A DNA stretch of 39,249 nucleotides, from positions 1-39,249 of the IMG/VR virus record IMGVR_UViG_3300045242_000089. One strand, written 5' to 3'. A program made the translations under genes and the position numbers. Shown here piece after piece: positions 8,356 to 17,603 of the stretch; positions within the stretch are counted from its first letter, which is position 1; the number at the start of each line of letters is the position of its first letter. This DNA is from a virus. Below the pieces are notes generated by a model. That model ran no database searches, had not been told where the DNA came from, and saw only the letters and a list, made by a program, of their open reading frames with translations.

Positions 8356-8359
8356 CGCC

Positions 8360-9148
8360 ATGCCATTCGCGCTTATAGCAGGGGCAGGCATCGTCGGCGG
8401 ATTGCTTGGCGCCGTGTCATCAAGCCATGCGGCCGATCAGGCTGCTGGCGCCGCGAATCAAGCGACGCAGACGCAACAGCAGATGTTCAACACGATCAAC
8501 CAGCAGCAGTCCCCGTATCGGCAGGCTGGCTATAACGCGCTCTCCGCGCTCGGGACCGGATTTGGTGCAACGGGCGCGGGTGGTTTCCCGTTCGATTCCA
8601 CGGCTGGAACCGGCTTGTCAGATGGTTCACAGACTGGCTCAAATGCATTTAGCGGCATCGCGCCGGGACAATTCACGCATCAGTTCAATGCCGCCGATCT
8701 GAATGCGAATCTCGCGCCGAATTACCAATTCCAACTCGGGCAGGGCCTGGGCGCGGTGCAGAACGCGAGCAACCTGCAAACGGGATTCAGCGGGAATACC
8801 TTAAAAGGCATAAACGATTACGCGCAGAATTTCGCCGGAAATGCCTATCAGAACGCATTCGCCAACTACACGGCGAACCAGACGAACATTTTCAATCGGT
8901 TGTCTAGCATTGCCGGCCTTGGACAGACCGCGAATGCGAACGTGGGCAATGCCGGGGCCGTCATTTCCGGCAACGCGGCGCAGTCGCAGATTGCGAGCGG
9001 CGCGGCGCAGGCGGCGGGCACAGTGGGCACTGCGAACGCGCTGGCGGGCGGGCTGCAAAACGCCGCAAGCTGGTACGCGCTGCCTCAATTCCTGGGGCGC
9101 GGCGCCGGATCGACTCCGCCCGTATTCGATACGCTCTTTAGCAATTAG
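8360..9148 (+). CDS. DNA ejection protein, first of three (P22 gp7 position)
   Basis: 262 residues. A hydrophobic Gly/Ala-rich N-terminus (ALIAGAGIVGGLLGAVSSSH) precedes a Gln/Asn/Ala-rich helical body with NYQFQLGQGLGAVQNASN and ASWYALPQFLG motifs typical of phage DNA transfer proteins. P22 gp7 has 229 residues. ATG 8360 follows the cupin stop closely. It is followed without gap by two larger proteins in the P22 7-20-16 order, so the three likely travel in the head and form the conduit across the cell envelope. Confidence 0.8.
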   Translation: MPFALIAGAGIVGGLLGAVSSSHAADQAAGAANQATQTQQQMFNTINQQQSPYRQAGYNALSALGTGFGATGAGGFPFDSTAGTGLSDGSQTGSNAFSGIAPGQFTHQFNAADLNANLAPNYQFQLGQGLGAVQNASNLQTGFSGNTLKGINDYAQNFAGNAYQNAFANYTANQTNIFNRLSSIAGLGQTANANVGNAGAVISGNAAQSQIASGAAQAAGTVGTANALAGGLQNAASWYALPQFLGRGAGSTPPVFDTLFSN

Positions 9149-9150
9149 CC

Positions 9151-10590
9151 ATGCCGCTTGACTATTCATACATCGCAACGCCGCAAGTCCCGAACGCGAT
9201 GAACTCGCTCGGGTCGATGCTCGATATTGCGGGCAAGGCACAGCAGTTGCAGACCTCCCGGCAGGAATTCCAGCGCGGCGGCGTGGAATTGCAAAAGGCG
9301 CAGGCGCTGTTGCAGCCGGCGATTGCCCAGGGGCAGGCGGCGTCCGAAATCGCGCAGACCGGAGCGCTTGCCGCCAAGTTCAGGCTCCAGGGCGAGCAGG
9401 CCGGCGTGGCGTTGAATGAGGCGGCCACGCTTGCATCCGATCCGGTGATGCAAAAAGACGATCCTGAAGGGCAGATCATGGCGCTAAAGGATGCTCGCCA
9501 GCGCATGATCGCCCGCGGCGTTCCCGAATGGCAGGCCGAATTTCAGACCGCGCACCTTGTACCTTTCGCGCAAAAGCCGGGTGCCCTCTATCAGATGCTC
9601 CAGAACATCGGGCGTGCGAACGCCGGGCCGGCAGCGCAGGCTGCGGTCATCAACGCGCCGGTGACGCCGGTTACAACGCCGGGCGGAGCAATCGCCCCGC
9701 TGCAATTACAGCCTGGAGCGCCTGGAGCGGTGCAGCCAGTGCCGATTTCATCGCTCCAGCCGCCAGCCGCTGCGCCGGCACCTGCGGCGCCTGGCATCAT
9801 CCCGGCAGGAATACCGCCCGGACAAGTCCAGCAATCGACAACCGACTTGCTCGGAAATCCGATCATCGTAGAAAAGAACCAGCAAGGCGGGATTTCGTTC
9901 AAGGCGCCCCCTGGATCAGCCTACAAGCCAGTAATGGCACTTCCGCCGGGCGAGAGCGCGCAGAGCGTACCTGATCTGCTGGCGATGCGCGCAAGGGCCA
10001 ATGCGCTCGGCGCCGCAGCCCCGGCGCAGCATTTCAACAACAAAATGATTCTCGATCTGGCGCCCGATGCCTTTACCGGAACCGGCGGTGGAAAGCTCGC
10101 ATCCATGCTCAATGCCGTGGGCATTCAAACCACAAACGATGTGGGCGCGGATACCGCCGCGCTAAAGCACTATATTGCGCTGCAAATCCAACAGAATGCG
10201 GCATCGGCGGGCGCGAATACGGATGAATCGCGTAGCTTGGCAGCACAGGCCGTTTTGCCAAGCGATTCGCCAGAAAAGGCGATTAAGAGCATCACCAAGG
10301 TCAATGATGCCTACGTGACCCTGAACGAGCACCTCAATGCTGGCATGGAGGCAGCGATCGCCAATCCGAACAATCAATACGGTCCGTTGATTGCGCGCAA
10401 GTTCCAAAATGCGTGGGCGGCAAATGTGGATCCGCGCATTGCCTTGTTGGAAAACGCGCAGAAATCCGGCGACACAGAGACGATAAATCGCGTGCTCGGG
10501 CCAAAAGGTTCGCCCCAGCGCAAGGCAGCCGAGGCCGCTTTGCTGCCCAAGGCGCGCGCGCTGAGCGCTTTGTCTCAGGGGCAACTCTGA
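9151..10590 (+). CDS. DNA ejection protein, second of three (P22 gp20 position)
   Basis: 479 residues, close to the 471 of P22 gp20. The N-terminal third is Gln/Ala-rich helix (KAQQLQTSRQEFQRGG, VELQKAQALLQPAIAQGQ), the centre is a Pro/Ala/Gly-rich linker (about residues 170-240) and the C-terminal part is helical again. No transmembrane segment is evident. It begins two bases after the preceding stop, and its own stop (588-590 of the 10 kb line) shares one base with the next start. The assignment rests on order, size and composition rather than on a conserved motif. Confidence 0.75.
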   Translation: MPLDYSYIATPQVPNAMNSLGSMLDIAGKAQQLQTSRQEFQRGGVELQKAQALLQPAIAQGQAASEIAQTGALAAKFRLQGEQAGVALNEAATLASDPVMQKDDPEGQIMALKDARQRMIARGVPEWQAEFQTAHLVPFAQKPGALYQMLQNIGRANAGPAAQAAVINAPVTPVTTPGGAIAPLQLQPGAPGAVQPVPISSLQPPAAAPAPAAPGIIPAGIPPGQVQQSTTDLLGNPIIVEKNQQGGISFKAPPGSAYKPVMALPPGESAQSVPDLLAMRARANALGAAAPAQHFNNKMILDLAPDAFTGTGGGKLASMLNAVGIQTTNDVGADTAALKHYIALQIQQNAASAGANTDESRSLAAQAVLPSDSPEKAIKSITKVNDAYVTLNEHLNAGMEAAIANPNNQYGPLIARKFQNAWAANVDPRIALLENAQKSGDTETINRVLGPKGSPQRKAAEAALLPKARALSALSQGQL

Positions 10591-12965
10591 TGGCCTTTGA
10601 AGGCGCCATTTCCGTACTTGGTGGCGATCCTGGCGCATCCATGCGGGTGTCTGCCAGCGAACAAGCTGGGCGCGATCAGACGCGCCTGCGCATCCTGCAA
10701 GCCGAATCGGCAGACCCCGCGAACGCTGGCGATGCCGCTTTGCAACGCGAACTCGCTACTGAGAGCGCAAAGCAGGGACAGCAGCCGGCGAACGATACCG
10801 GGCCGTTTTCCGGGGCGATTCAGGTGCTCTCTGGAGGGGAAGGGCCGGCGCCGGCCGGCGCTTCTGATCCACGTGTAACTGCGCCGAAAGCGCCTGTAGA
10901 ACTTGGTGCGGCGACGCGGGCAGCAAACACCGCTATTCAAGGCGCTTTGACCGCTGGCGATACCGTGCGCAGCGTCGAAACCTCATTCCTCAAAGGCGCG
11001 GCATCCTTGGCCGATACTGCCTATGGCATCGTTCCGGGGGTGCTTGGCGGCGTTACCTATGCCGCTGGCAGGCTGATAGGCAAATCGCCTGAAGTCGCCT
11101 CAGAATCTGCCAATACGCTTACAGGCGCCCTTGATAACCCAATCGGGAAAGTGTTCGGCATCACGAACGATCCGGCATATGCTGGCGAAGCGTCACGGCG
11201 GATCATGAACTTCATCGGCGAGAACATCGGCAAGGGCGCGCAGTGGGTATCCGCCCATACGGGGCTGCCGGTAAAGGACGTGGAAAACATGGCGCAAACA
11301 GCGTCCGCCGTTGTGCCTGGGGCTATCGGCAAAGTCGCCGGAGCGATAGCGCGGCCGGTAGCCGCGGCGGCAAAGGCAGTCGGCGAATACAAGGGCGGAA
11401 TCGAGGCGAAACTGGCGGCGCCTGAACCGGCGCCATTGCCGGATCGCCCAATGGCCGGCGGCGGTGCAGCGACGGTTCAGCACAATCCGTATCCTGTTCT
11501 GAGCGGAGAAGTGACCGCTCGCGACGGTTCGTTTCCGGTCATCAAGACCTCGCTGATTCCAGGCAACGTGACGGTTCCAGAGCAGGCCGTGCGTGCGCAA
11601 ATTGCAAATGAGATTGTCAACAACGGCAGGGTGCGGGAAGGCGTAGCGACAGGCAACGAAGATGCGCTGCGCACCGAACACACGCTCGCCAAGAAGGCCG
11701 ATGCCGATCCTGCTCACCCTGATCCCAAAGCCGCGCTGCTGCGCCAGCAAATCGCCGCAGAACAGAAGGGGTTGACGGACTACGCGGAGCAGCGCGTTGA
11801 GGCTACCGGCGCATCCTCGCGCCACATGAACGATGAGCAGCGCGGCATGTTCCTCAATAGCGTGGTGCATGGCGAAGGCGGTGTCATGGGCTGGCTTGAG
11901 GGCCAATGGAATCAGCTTTACGCCAAGGCGCGCGACACGATGGGCAAAAACCCAGTGAGTACGCCGCTGCTGGAGGAAGGACTTGCTGATAAACAGCGCG
12001 CGGCCATGCTACAGGCGCTCGACAAGCCGGGGCTGTTACCCGGCGTCGGCGCGCTGGTCAAACAGGCGCGGGAAGTCGGATTCAAGACCCCGGATGGCAG
12101 GGTAGCCGAGCCCGGCTCAATCGCCGCCTTTGAAGTGGTGCGCCAGCACTTGAACACGCTCATAAACGCCGATTCGCGCACTGCTTTTGCCAGCAAGGGC
12201 CTGAAAAACCTGCTCGATGCCGACGTAGCCAATGCAGGCGGTCCGGGCCTCTATGAACAGGCGCGCGGGCTCTTTCATGCCGGAAATACCATATTCGAGT
12301 CCCCAGGCATCAAAAACCTGTTCGGCGAGGCGGACGCGAATGGCGTAATCGTGTCCAAGACCGCGCCGAACAAGATTTTGGCGAAGCTCAACAACATGCC
12401 GACGGATCAATGGCAGCATATCTACGAAACATTCGATTCGCTGAATCGTGGGGTGATTCCAGGTGCGCCGGAAGGCACCACGATACCGCAGCGCATCCGC
12501 GATCAGGCGGCGCAGGCGAAGCGCGAAATGGCCGGCTCACTTGCGCGCGAAATCCACGATCAGGGCGCTGGCAAGATCGGCGTCTGGAACCAGAACTCTG
12601 CCAACAATGCCATGAACCGGCTCGAATCGAAGCTGGCGATTGCCATGCCGCCGGATGAACTGGCGAAATTCCACACGCTCAATTTAGGCGGGCAGATCAT
12701 GCCTGGAGTGCATTCCTACGAGGGCGCCGGGCAGCAGATCAACCGGATGAATCAGCCGGGATTCCTTGAGCGCAGTTTGCCAGCCATCGGCGCCGCAGCG
12801 GGACGCTTTACAGGTATCCCCGGAGGAGAATTTGTAGGCGGGCGCGCGGGCGAAAATATCTCCGGCCGAATGTCGGCTTCGCAGCGACTTCGCGAGACAA
12901 ACGAATTGCGAAAGAACATGGAAGCAAACGCGCGCCTTCGCCTGCTGCGCGATGTAAAACCGTGA
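10590..12965 (+). CDS. DNA ejection protein, third and largest (P22 gp16 position)
   Basis: 791 residues starting at ATG 10590, which overlaps the previous stop; P22 gp16 has 609. Segments at about residues 130-280 are Gly/Ala-rich and amphipathic or hydrophobic (SLADTAYGIVPGVLGGVTYA, ASAVVPGAIGKVAGAIARPV), suited to membrane contact during DNA entry. The remainder is helical with charged surfaces. A late block near residue 740 (SLPAIGAAAGRFTGIPGGEF) is again Gly-rich. No lysozyme or transglycosylase motif is evident to me. It is probably an internal virion protein. Confidence 0.75.
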   Translation: MAFEGAISVLGGDPGASMRVSASEQAGRDQTRLRILQAESADPANAGDAALQRELATESAKQGQQPANDTGPFSGAIQVLSGGEGPAPAGASDPRVTAPKAPVELGAATRAANTAIQGALTAGDTVRSVETSFLKGAASLADTAYGIVPGVLGGVTYAAGRLIGKSPEVASESANTLTGALDNPIGKVFGITNDPAYAGEASRRIMNFIGENIGKGAQWVSAHTGLPVKDVENMAQTASAVVPGAIGKVAGAIARPVAAAAKAVGEYKGGIEAKLAAPEPAPLPDRPMAGGGAATVQHNPYPVLSGEVTARDGSFPVIKTSLIPGNVTVPEQAVRAQIANEIVNNGRVREGVATGNEDALRTEHTLAKKADADPAHPDPKAALLRQQIAAEQKGLTDYAEQRVEATGASSRHMNDEQRGMFLNSVVHGEGGVMGWLEGQWNQLYAKARDTMGKNPVSTPLLEEGLADKQRAAMLQALDKPGLLPGVGALVKQAREVGFKTPDGRVAEPGSIAAFEVVRQHLNTLINADSRTAFASKGLKNLLDADVANAGGPGLYEQARGLFHAGNTIFESPGIKNLFGEADANGVIVSKTAPNKILAKLNNMPTDQWQHIYETFDSLNRGVIPGAPEGTTIPQRIRDQAAQAKREMAGSLAREIHDQGAGKIGVWNQNSANNAMNRLESKLAIAMPPDELAKFHTLNLGGQIMPGVHSYEGAGQQINRMNQPGFLERSLPAIGAAAGRFTGIPGGEFVGGRAGENISGRMSASQRLRETNELRKNMEANARLRLLRDVKP

Positions 12966-13091
12966 CTAAAGCAAAATGAAAAGCGCCACGCAAATAGCTA
13001 TTAAAGCCGCCGGTCCGATAATGGAGATGGCGATAAGTACAAGAAACGGCTCTACGACTACCTCGTATGATTCTTTCGGCGTAAGCAACAT
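12966..13091 (-). CDS. Small leftward membrane protein between ejection and tailspike genes
   Basis: A 41-residue ORF opposite to all surrounding late genes: MLLTPKESYEVVVEPF followed by one strong transmembrane helix of about 25 residues (VLIAISIIGPAALIAICVAL, then FILL). The ATG at 13091 (complement) is preceded by GGGGAGAGGGAAA, an excellent ribosome-binding site. A possible -10 (TATAAG) lies further upstream, in front of the tailspike start. In P22 the region between genes 16 and 9 also carries leftward genes, including the membrane protein SieA that excludes superinfecting phages. This protein is much smaller and shows no clear sequence resemblance, so the parallel is positional only. 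Confidence 0.6.
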   Translation of the reverse strand: MLLTPKESYEVVVEPFLVLIAISIIGPAALIAICVALFILL

Positions 13092-13142
13092 TTTCCCTCT
13101 CCCCATGAAAAATTTACTTATATCACGGATTTGGGGCACGCA

Positions 13143-15242
13143 ATGAGCGTTTCGGCCGCGGGCAGTATCGGTTTTTTCTACCAGTCATTTTTGCCGGCGG
13201 GCTTGCCGAACGCAGGCGGAACGATTGACACGTTCCTGACAAATACAAACACACCGCAGGCGACATTTACCAGCGCGTCTGGCGCAACACCGAATTCCAA
13301 TCCGATCCAATTAGGTGCGGACGGTCGCGTGCCGTCAGAAATCTACTGTACGGACGGAATTGCCTACACCTTCGTGCTGAAGGATGCACTTGGAAACACC
13401 CTCAAAACGCAAAATGATATCGTCGGAATAGGTAGCGTCGGCACAGCGTTAAGCACTGCTCTTGCCGGACCTGGCGGCGGCGATCTGGTCAGTTTCCTGC
13501 AAGCCGGGACCGCAGCGCAGCCGCGCACCTCGCTATCCAAAGAACAGGACATTCTGAGCCTCTTCGACTGGCTCACTCCTACGCAGATTGCCTCTGTACG
13601 CTCAGGCGGAGCGCCAGACGTTACCGTTCCCTTTCAGGCATTGCTTAACGACCTTGCGACCGTGGCCGTGTACCCATGGGGCGCCAGCATTTACATCCCG
13701 CGCGGCAGATACGCCATTTCAGCACCGATCACCGTCCCCGAAAACCTGACCCAATTCAACCTGCAAGGCGATGGTATGTTTGCAACGCGCTTCGAGATCG
13801 CGGCAGGCGTCATCATGTTTATCGGCGTGCCGCTGCACAGCGTTGTCAACTCGCTGCATTGGTCCGACATCGGTTTTTTCGGCGGCGCAGGCGTGACTTT
13901 CTTTGGCACGCGGAACGTTGATCGGTCGATGTGGAATTTTGATTTCTGCCAGTTCCGGGATCAGACTGTCACTTCTATCGATATGTTTGCTGCGCCCGGA
14001 GCGTCCAGCCTCGATGCGCAGGCGTACCGCTGCCTGTTCTGGGGCGCGCAGAAGATGGTCAATGCGACGTGCGACTACTTCATGGTCCGGGATTGTTGGG
14101 CTGAAATTGCAACACCCGGAGCAGTATTCAGTGGAGCGCAGACGTTTAACATCGAAGGCTTAACCGGCGTTCCATTCGGCGGTGCCGGGGCAGCGGCTTG
14201 CTGGCTTGAAAGTTCAGCACACTGCACTTTGAGGCGCAATCGTTTTGGTTCCGAGGATGGGCATGGGCGCACGGTGCTGCATCAGCTTGCGGCAGGATCA
14301 GCTACGACCGTTCGCATCGAAAACAATTTCGCGCCTACCGATGACTACGCCTACAAGTTCGACGCTGCGCCTGAATTCCTGTCGATCAAGACGAACGACG
14401 GATATAGCCTACTGGGCGGAGCTGGCTGCAAGGGCATTAAATTCTCGACTGCATCAGCACTCAGTGCATCCAAAGTATTCATGGAGCGCGGCAAGTGGGA
14501 GTTTGATGACTTCGATCCAACGGGAACGCAGTTCTCTAACGACGGTTCTGCACAAAGCGCACCGATGCAGGAGCTTGCCTATGCCAAGGTGATGAATACT
14601 TTGCTTCTGCCTGGGCGCAGTTCCAACGTTCTGTATGCCGATATGGTAGTGCAGGCTGGATCGGTCGCTGCTTTCACAGATGGTGGGCACACGAATAGCA
14701 CGCTTGGGACAGGAGCGTATCCGCTCCTTGGCGCGTTGGTCAGTACGAAAATAACAGCTACAGCGGAGGGTGCTACGGCTATTCAAACTGGCTTCGGCAT
14801 TGCTAGTGGATTGGCCGCAGACATTGGGGTGATGACAGCAGTGTTTGACTTCTACGTCACCGGCGCTACGCATCCATTTGAGTCCATTATGTACGTGCAA
14901 GGCAACTACCGGCATCAGGATATTCACAACGGCTTTAACATCGTCTGTTATCAGATTCAACCAGACTCCGGTGCTCCAGCGTGGACTGCAACGTTCAATT
15001 TTATCCCCAATGGCTGCGTGATTCTCTTTGGCCGGTGCAGAATTTTCAAGGGAACGAAAAATATCGACACGATCGAAACGATCTACAGCGATTTGACGGC
15101 AGGCGTGGTGCCAAATGTTAGGCACGAAACCGGCGATAAAGTCCTGTACTGCGATGTGGCGGCGGCTGCTGCGCCTGGCAAGATTTGCACCACTGCCGGT
15201 ACTCCGGGCACATTCAAAAACATGGCGATACTGGCCGCATAA
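13143..15242 (+). CDS. Tailspike: virion-binding N-terminus plus beta-helix domain
   Basis: 699 residues from ATG 13143. Residues 1-95 (GSIGFFYQSFLPAGLPNAGG, TNTPQATFTSASGATPNSNP, IQLGADGRVP, YTFVLKDALG) match the N-terminal domain that anchors many phage tailspikes. After a linker comes a pectate-lyase-like right-handed beta-helix start (SLFDWLT, then PWGASIYIPRGRYAISAPIT, NLQGDGMFATRFE). The rest is long and beta-rich. Such proteins bind and often cleave host surface polysaccharide, which sets host range. The active site cannot be read from sequence alone. The next gene starts on its last stop base. Confidence 0.82.
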   Translation: MSVSAAGSIGFFYQSFLPAGLPNAGGTIDTFLTNTNTPQATFTSASGATPNSNPIQLGADGRVPSEIYCTDGIAYTFVLKDALGNTLKTQNDIVGIGSVGTALSTALAGPGGGDLVSFLQAGTAAQPRTSLSKEQDILSLFDWLTPTQIASVRSGGAPDVTVPFQALLNDLATVAVYPWGASIYIPRGRYAISAPITVPENLTQFNLQGDGMFATRFEIAAGVIMFIGVPLHSVVNSLHWSDIGFFGGAGVTFFGTRNVDRSMWNFDFCQFRDQTVTSIDMFAAPGASSLDAQAYRCLFWGAQKMVNATCDYFMVRDCWAEIATPGAVFSGAQTFNIEGLTGVPFGGAGAAACWLESSAHCTLRRNRFGSEDGHGRTVLHQLAAGSATTVRIENNFAPTDDYAYKFDAAPEFLSIKTNDGYSLLGGAGCKGIKFSTASALSASKVFMERGKWEFDDFDPTGTQFSNDGSAQSAPMQELAYAKVMNTLLLPGRSSNVLYADMVVQAGSVAAFTDGGHTNSTLGTGAYPLLGALVSTKITATAEGATAIQTGFGIASGLAADIGVMTAVFDFYVTGATHPFESIMYVQGNYRHQDIHNGFNIVCYQIQPDSGAPAWTATFNFIPNGCVILFGRCRIFKGTKNIDTIETIYSDLTAGVVPNVRHETGDKVLYCDVAAAAAPGKICTTAGTPGTFKNMAILAA

Positions 15243-16447
15243 TGCTCCGCGTAGGCCAGCGCAGGAAGTTCGTGCGGCTCGCCGGCGGTACAGGCGGCTC
15301 AGGCGGCGGCTCGTTCCCTTCATTCTTTCTGCCGCTGGATGATCTTGGCAACGGCATCGTCAACACGGTTCCGGCGCTGGCCTCTGGCTCTCCTACTGCC
15401 ACTTTCACCCGCGCCTCGATCGCGTGGACGAAATTATCAAGCGGGCTCTGGGGGCAGGTCGCAACCGGCATAGCCCGCGCAACCTATCTTGGCCGCGATA
15501 CTGCGGTAGGGCTGTATGGTGGCTACTGGAGCGAACCCGCTGGCGTACAGTTGATCCCGACGACGGCCGCAATCCGAGATATGCGAGACGCCTCATGGGT
15601 CGCAGTCGGCATCACGCCTACATTGACTGCAACCGGCATCGACGGTGTACCGAATTCCTGCACAACCCTTACGGCAACTGCGCCGAACGGCACTATTCTG
15701 CAAACGCTTGTCGCTGCGGCAACCAGCCGGACGAATAGCGCGTTCGTGCGGCGCAGAACTGGCAGCGGCGTGATTCTACTCAAGCAAGGGACCGCCACGC
15801 AGGATATTACGGCGAGCCTGTCCTCGATCATCTTCACCCGTCCGCAGTTGAACGACAACGAGCTTAACGTCGCCTACGGCTTTCAGATGGCGACGAGCGG
15901 AGATCAGATTGATGTGGACTTCAACCAGTTCGAGCCGCTGGCCGCAGCGCAGTTTGCAACGAGTCCGATGGCGAGCACTGGCGCGGCGAGGGCTGCGGAC
16001 GTCCTGACGTTCCCGAGCGTTGGCAATATCGACTTCACGCAGGGGACCGCCTATGCGGAATTGAGCACGAATTATTCCGCCGCCGGAAGCAGCGTATGCG
16101 AGGCGATTGCAGCCACATCAAGCGGACGCATCATGTATCTCAATGCCACGGATGTAAGCACGGTAATCAAGATGTTTGATGCCACAACGGTTACTCAAAA
16201 ATCCCCTCTTACCGACATGAACGGCGTGGTGAGAAAGCGTGCGAGTTCCTGGGGTGCGGCGGGGCAGCAGATTACAGGAGATGGCTTAGCTCCTGGCGTG
16301 GGCGCGTTCGACGGAACGATGGGATCAGGCGCCGGTATCGAAATCGGGCACAGCGCTGGTATCAATCAGTTGAACGGCACCATTCGCAATGTCAAAATCT
16401 TCCCGTCTCAAGTTAGCGCAACTCAATTATCGGCACTAACAGCTTAA
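15242..16447 (+). CDS. Second tail/receptor-binding protein
   Basis: 401 residues from ATG 15242, sharing one base with the tailspike stop (TAATG). A basic N-terminus (LRVGQRRKFVRLAGGTGGSG) with a Gly/Ser linker is followed by a beta-rich body (PTATFTRASIAWTKLSSGLW; later SVGNIDFTQGTAYAELSTNY). The C-terminus (IEIGHSAGINQLNGTIRNVK, IFPSQVSATQLSALTA) is the hallmark end of concanavalin/LamG-like phage tail domains. It is probably a carbohydrate-binding tail protein working with the tailspike. No catalytic motif is seen. Confidence 0.72.
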   Translation: MLRVGQRRKFVRLAGGTGGSGGGSFPSFFLPLDDLGNGIVNTVPALASGSPTATFTRASIAWTKLSSGLWGQVATGIARATYLGRDTAVGLYGGYWSEPAGVQLIPTTAAIRDMRDASWVAVGITPTLTATGIDGVPNSCTTLTATAPNGTILQTLVAAATSRTNSAFVRRRTGSGVILLKQGTATQDITASLSSIIFTRPQLNDNELNVAYGFQMATSGDQIDVDFNQFEPLAAAQFATSPMASTGAARAADVLTFPSVGNIDFTQGTAYAELSTNYSAAGSSVCEAIAATSSGRIMYLNATDVSTVIKMFDATTVTQKSPLTDMNGVVRKRASSWGAAGQQITGDGLAPGVGAFDGTMGSGAGIEIGHSAGINQLNGTIRNVKIFPSQVSATQLSALTA

Positions 16448-16457
16448 GGAGATCACG

Positions 16458-16661
16458 ATGGCAGTAATCACACTGACTGCGACCGCAGGCCAAGCCGCGA
16501 GCGTCCAGCACGATGTCGGCAAGGCACTTAATTTGGGGCGCGACGCGACGCTCGCGGAAATTGCGCAATACCTACGGGATAATTTGGAAGCTCTACATCG
16601 CCAGATCGCAATTAACGAAAGCGTGGCAGCGTTGGTTGTAAATCCGCTATCCCTGACCTAG
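16458..16661 (+). CDS. Small unknown protein after tail genes
   Basis: 67 residues; the start at ATG 16458 has a strong TAAGGAG site. The N-terminal half is Thr/Ala-rich and the second half is an amphipathic helix (LAEIAQYLRDNLEALHRQIA). It has no membrane segment. It may be a tail accessory or assembly factor; not recognised. Confidence 0.65.
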   Translation: MAVITLTATAGQAASVQHDVGKALNLGRDATLAEIAQYLRDNLEALHRQIAINESVAALVVNPLSLT

Positions 16662-16729
16662 ATGATTCCCATTCGCGTCGCAGTTGGCGCATAGACGGCG
16701 CAGCGCCAAACAGCGCATAATGCTGCGCG

Positions 16730-16849
16730 ATGCAAAATCCTCCCTCTCGTCACTTCTTTCACACCTCGGCGCGCGATCTGTTCGGCCTTCTGATTACTGT
16801 CGTATTCGGCGTTTTGGTCTTCTTGCTGCGTCAGCACTACGAGCAATAG
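16730..16849 (+). CDS. Tiny membrane protein, possible lysis accessory
   Basis: A 39-residue ORF (MQNPPSRHFFHTSARDLFGL, then LITVVFGVLVFLLRQHYEQ) with one strong transmembrane helix and charged flanks. No clear Shine-Dalgarno precedes ATG 16730, which lowers confidence. It ends three bases before the next gene and heads a run of short membrane ORFs leading to the holin candidate. It could be a pinholin-like or holin-modulating peptide; this is inference from size, topology and place. Confidence 0.45.
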   Translation: MQNPPSRHFFHTSARDLFGLLITVVFGVLVFLLRQHYEQ

Positions 16850-16852
16850 CAC

Positions 16853-17164
16853 ATGGACATGCCCGGCATGCGTGGAGAGATTGTTCGCACGCTCGTTATG
16901 GCGATGGCGACTACGATCTTGGGATTTGTCGTTGCTGGCGTTACCGGCGTTTTCGGGAAGATCGACCAAATTCCTGCAATACAAAAAGAGCAGAAAGTGC
17001 AATCAGATCAGGCGATCGTGTTCCGGGAACAGATGGACAAGGCCAAAGAGAATTCCAACGATCTAAAAATCGCTATCGCTGGCTTTTCCGCAGAGCACCG
17101 TTTTTTGATTGAAACCGTGAAAGAGCTTAAGGACGAACTGGCGGCGGCGAGGCGGGCGCGGTGA
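16853..17164 (+). CDS. Membrane-anchored coiled-coil protein of the lysis region
   Basis: 103 residues: an N-terminal hydrophobic helix (LVMAMATTILGFVVAGVTGV, about residues 14-33) followed by a charged helical periplasmic-type region (KEQKVQSDQAIVFREQMDKA, ETVKELKDELAAARRAR). One membrane anchor plus a long coiled coil recalls inner-membrane spanin-like or holin-accessory proteins. It overlaps the following holin candidate (GTGATG). No lipobox partner is adjacent, although a lipoprotein lies at 18314. Function is inferred only. Confidence 0.65.
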   Translation: MDMPGMRGEIVRTLVMAMATTILGFVVAGVTGVFGKIDQIPAIQKEQKVQSDQAIVFREQMDKAKENSNDLKIAIAGFSAEHRFLIETVKELKDELAAARRAR

Positions 17165-17505
17165 TGGATGACGAAATACGCCGTTCCGTATGGTCCGCAG
17201 TCCGCTCAATGCTTATCGCTCTTGGCGCGTGGGCCGCCGGTAAGAATTTGCTCGACTCCGAAACGGCATCCGCCTTGGTCGGATCTCTCATGGTCGCGCT
17301 GCCCGCGCTTGTTGGCGTGCTTGAAAAAATAACGGCGGCGCGCAAGGCGAAGGCTGATCTAGTCGTAGCGGTTCGGGTGGGTCAGACCATCGCTGACGGA
17401 ACCGTAGGCGCTACTCCGCTAGTGGCCGCTTCAGAAGTACCGACGCTCATCAAGATCATCGCGCCGAAGTTGCCTCCGGTTGATGCGCTCGCCGGGCACA
17501 CTTAA
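17161..17505 (+). CDS. Holin candidate
   Basis: 114 residues from GTG 17161, or 113 from ATG 17164; both overlap the previous stop. It has a short charged N-terminus, then two hydrophobic segments (SMLIALGAWAAGKNLL and ASALVGSLMVALPALVGVLE) and a cytoplasmic-type tail. This resembles the two-span phage holins in which a helix, an 'LL/LDSETA' turn and a second helix precede a basic stretch (KITAARKAKADL). It would form the membrane hole that releases the endolysin encoded at 19493. The tail of about 60 residues is longer than usual. Confidence 0.6.
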   Translation: MMDDEIRRSVWSAVRSMLIALGAWAAGKNLLDSETASALVGSLMVALPALVGVLEKITAARKAKADLVVAVRVGQTIADGTVGATPLVAASEVPTLIKIIAPKLPPVDALAGHT

Positions 17506-17507
17506 CG

Positions 17508-17603
17508 ATGGTCCTCAATGCCGAAAATCTCGCAATCGCCGTCGCAGCCTACGCGCTCGCGTGCGGGGCGGTGCTCTTACTTTGCAAATGGATTCGATGC
17601 TGA
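17508..17603 (+). CDS. Tiny membrane peptide ORF
   Basis: A 31-residue ORF (MVLNAENLAIAVAAYALACG, then AVLLLCKWIRC) with a single transmembrane helix and three cysteines. ATG 17508 follows the holin candidate stop by two bases. It overlaps the next ORF by 16 bases. Membrane topology and tight packing argue for a real gene, but the length makes chance possible. Confidence 0.4.
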   Translation: MVLNAENLAIAVAAYALACGAVLLLCKWIRC

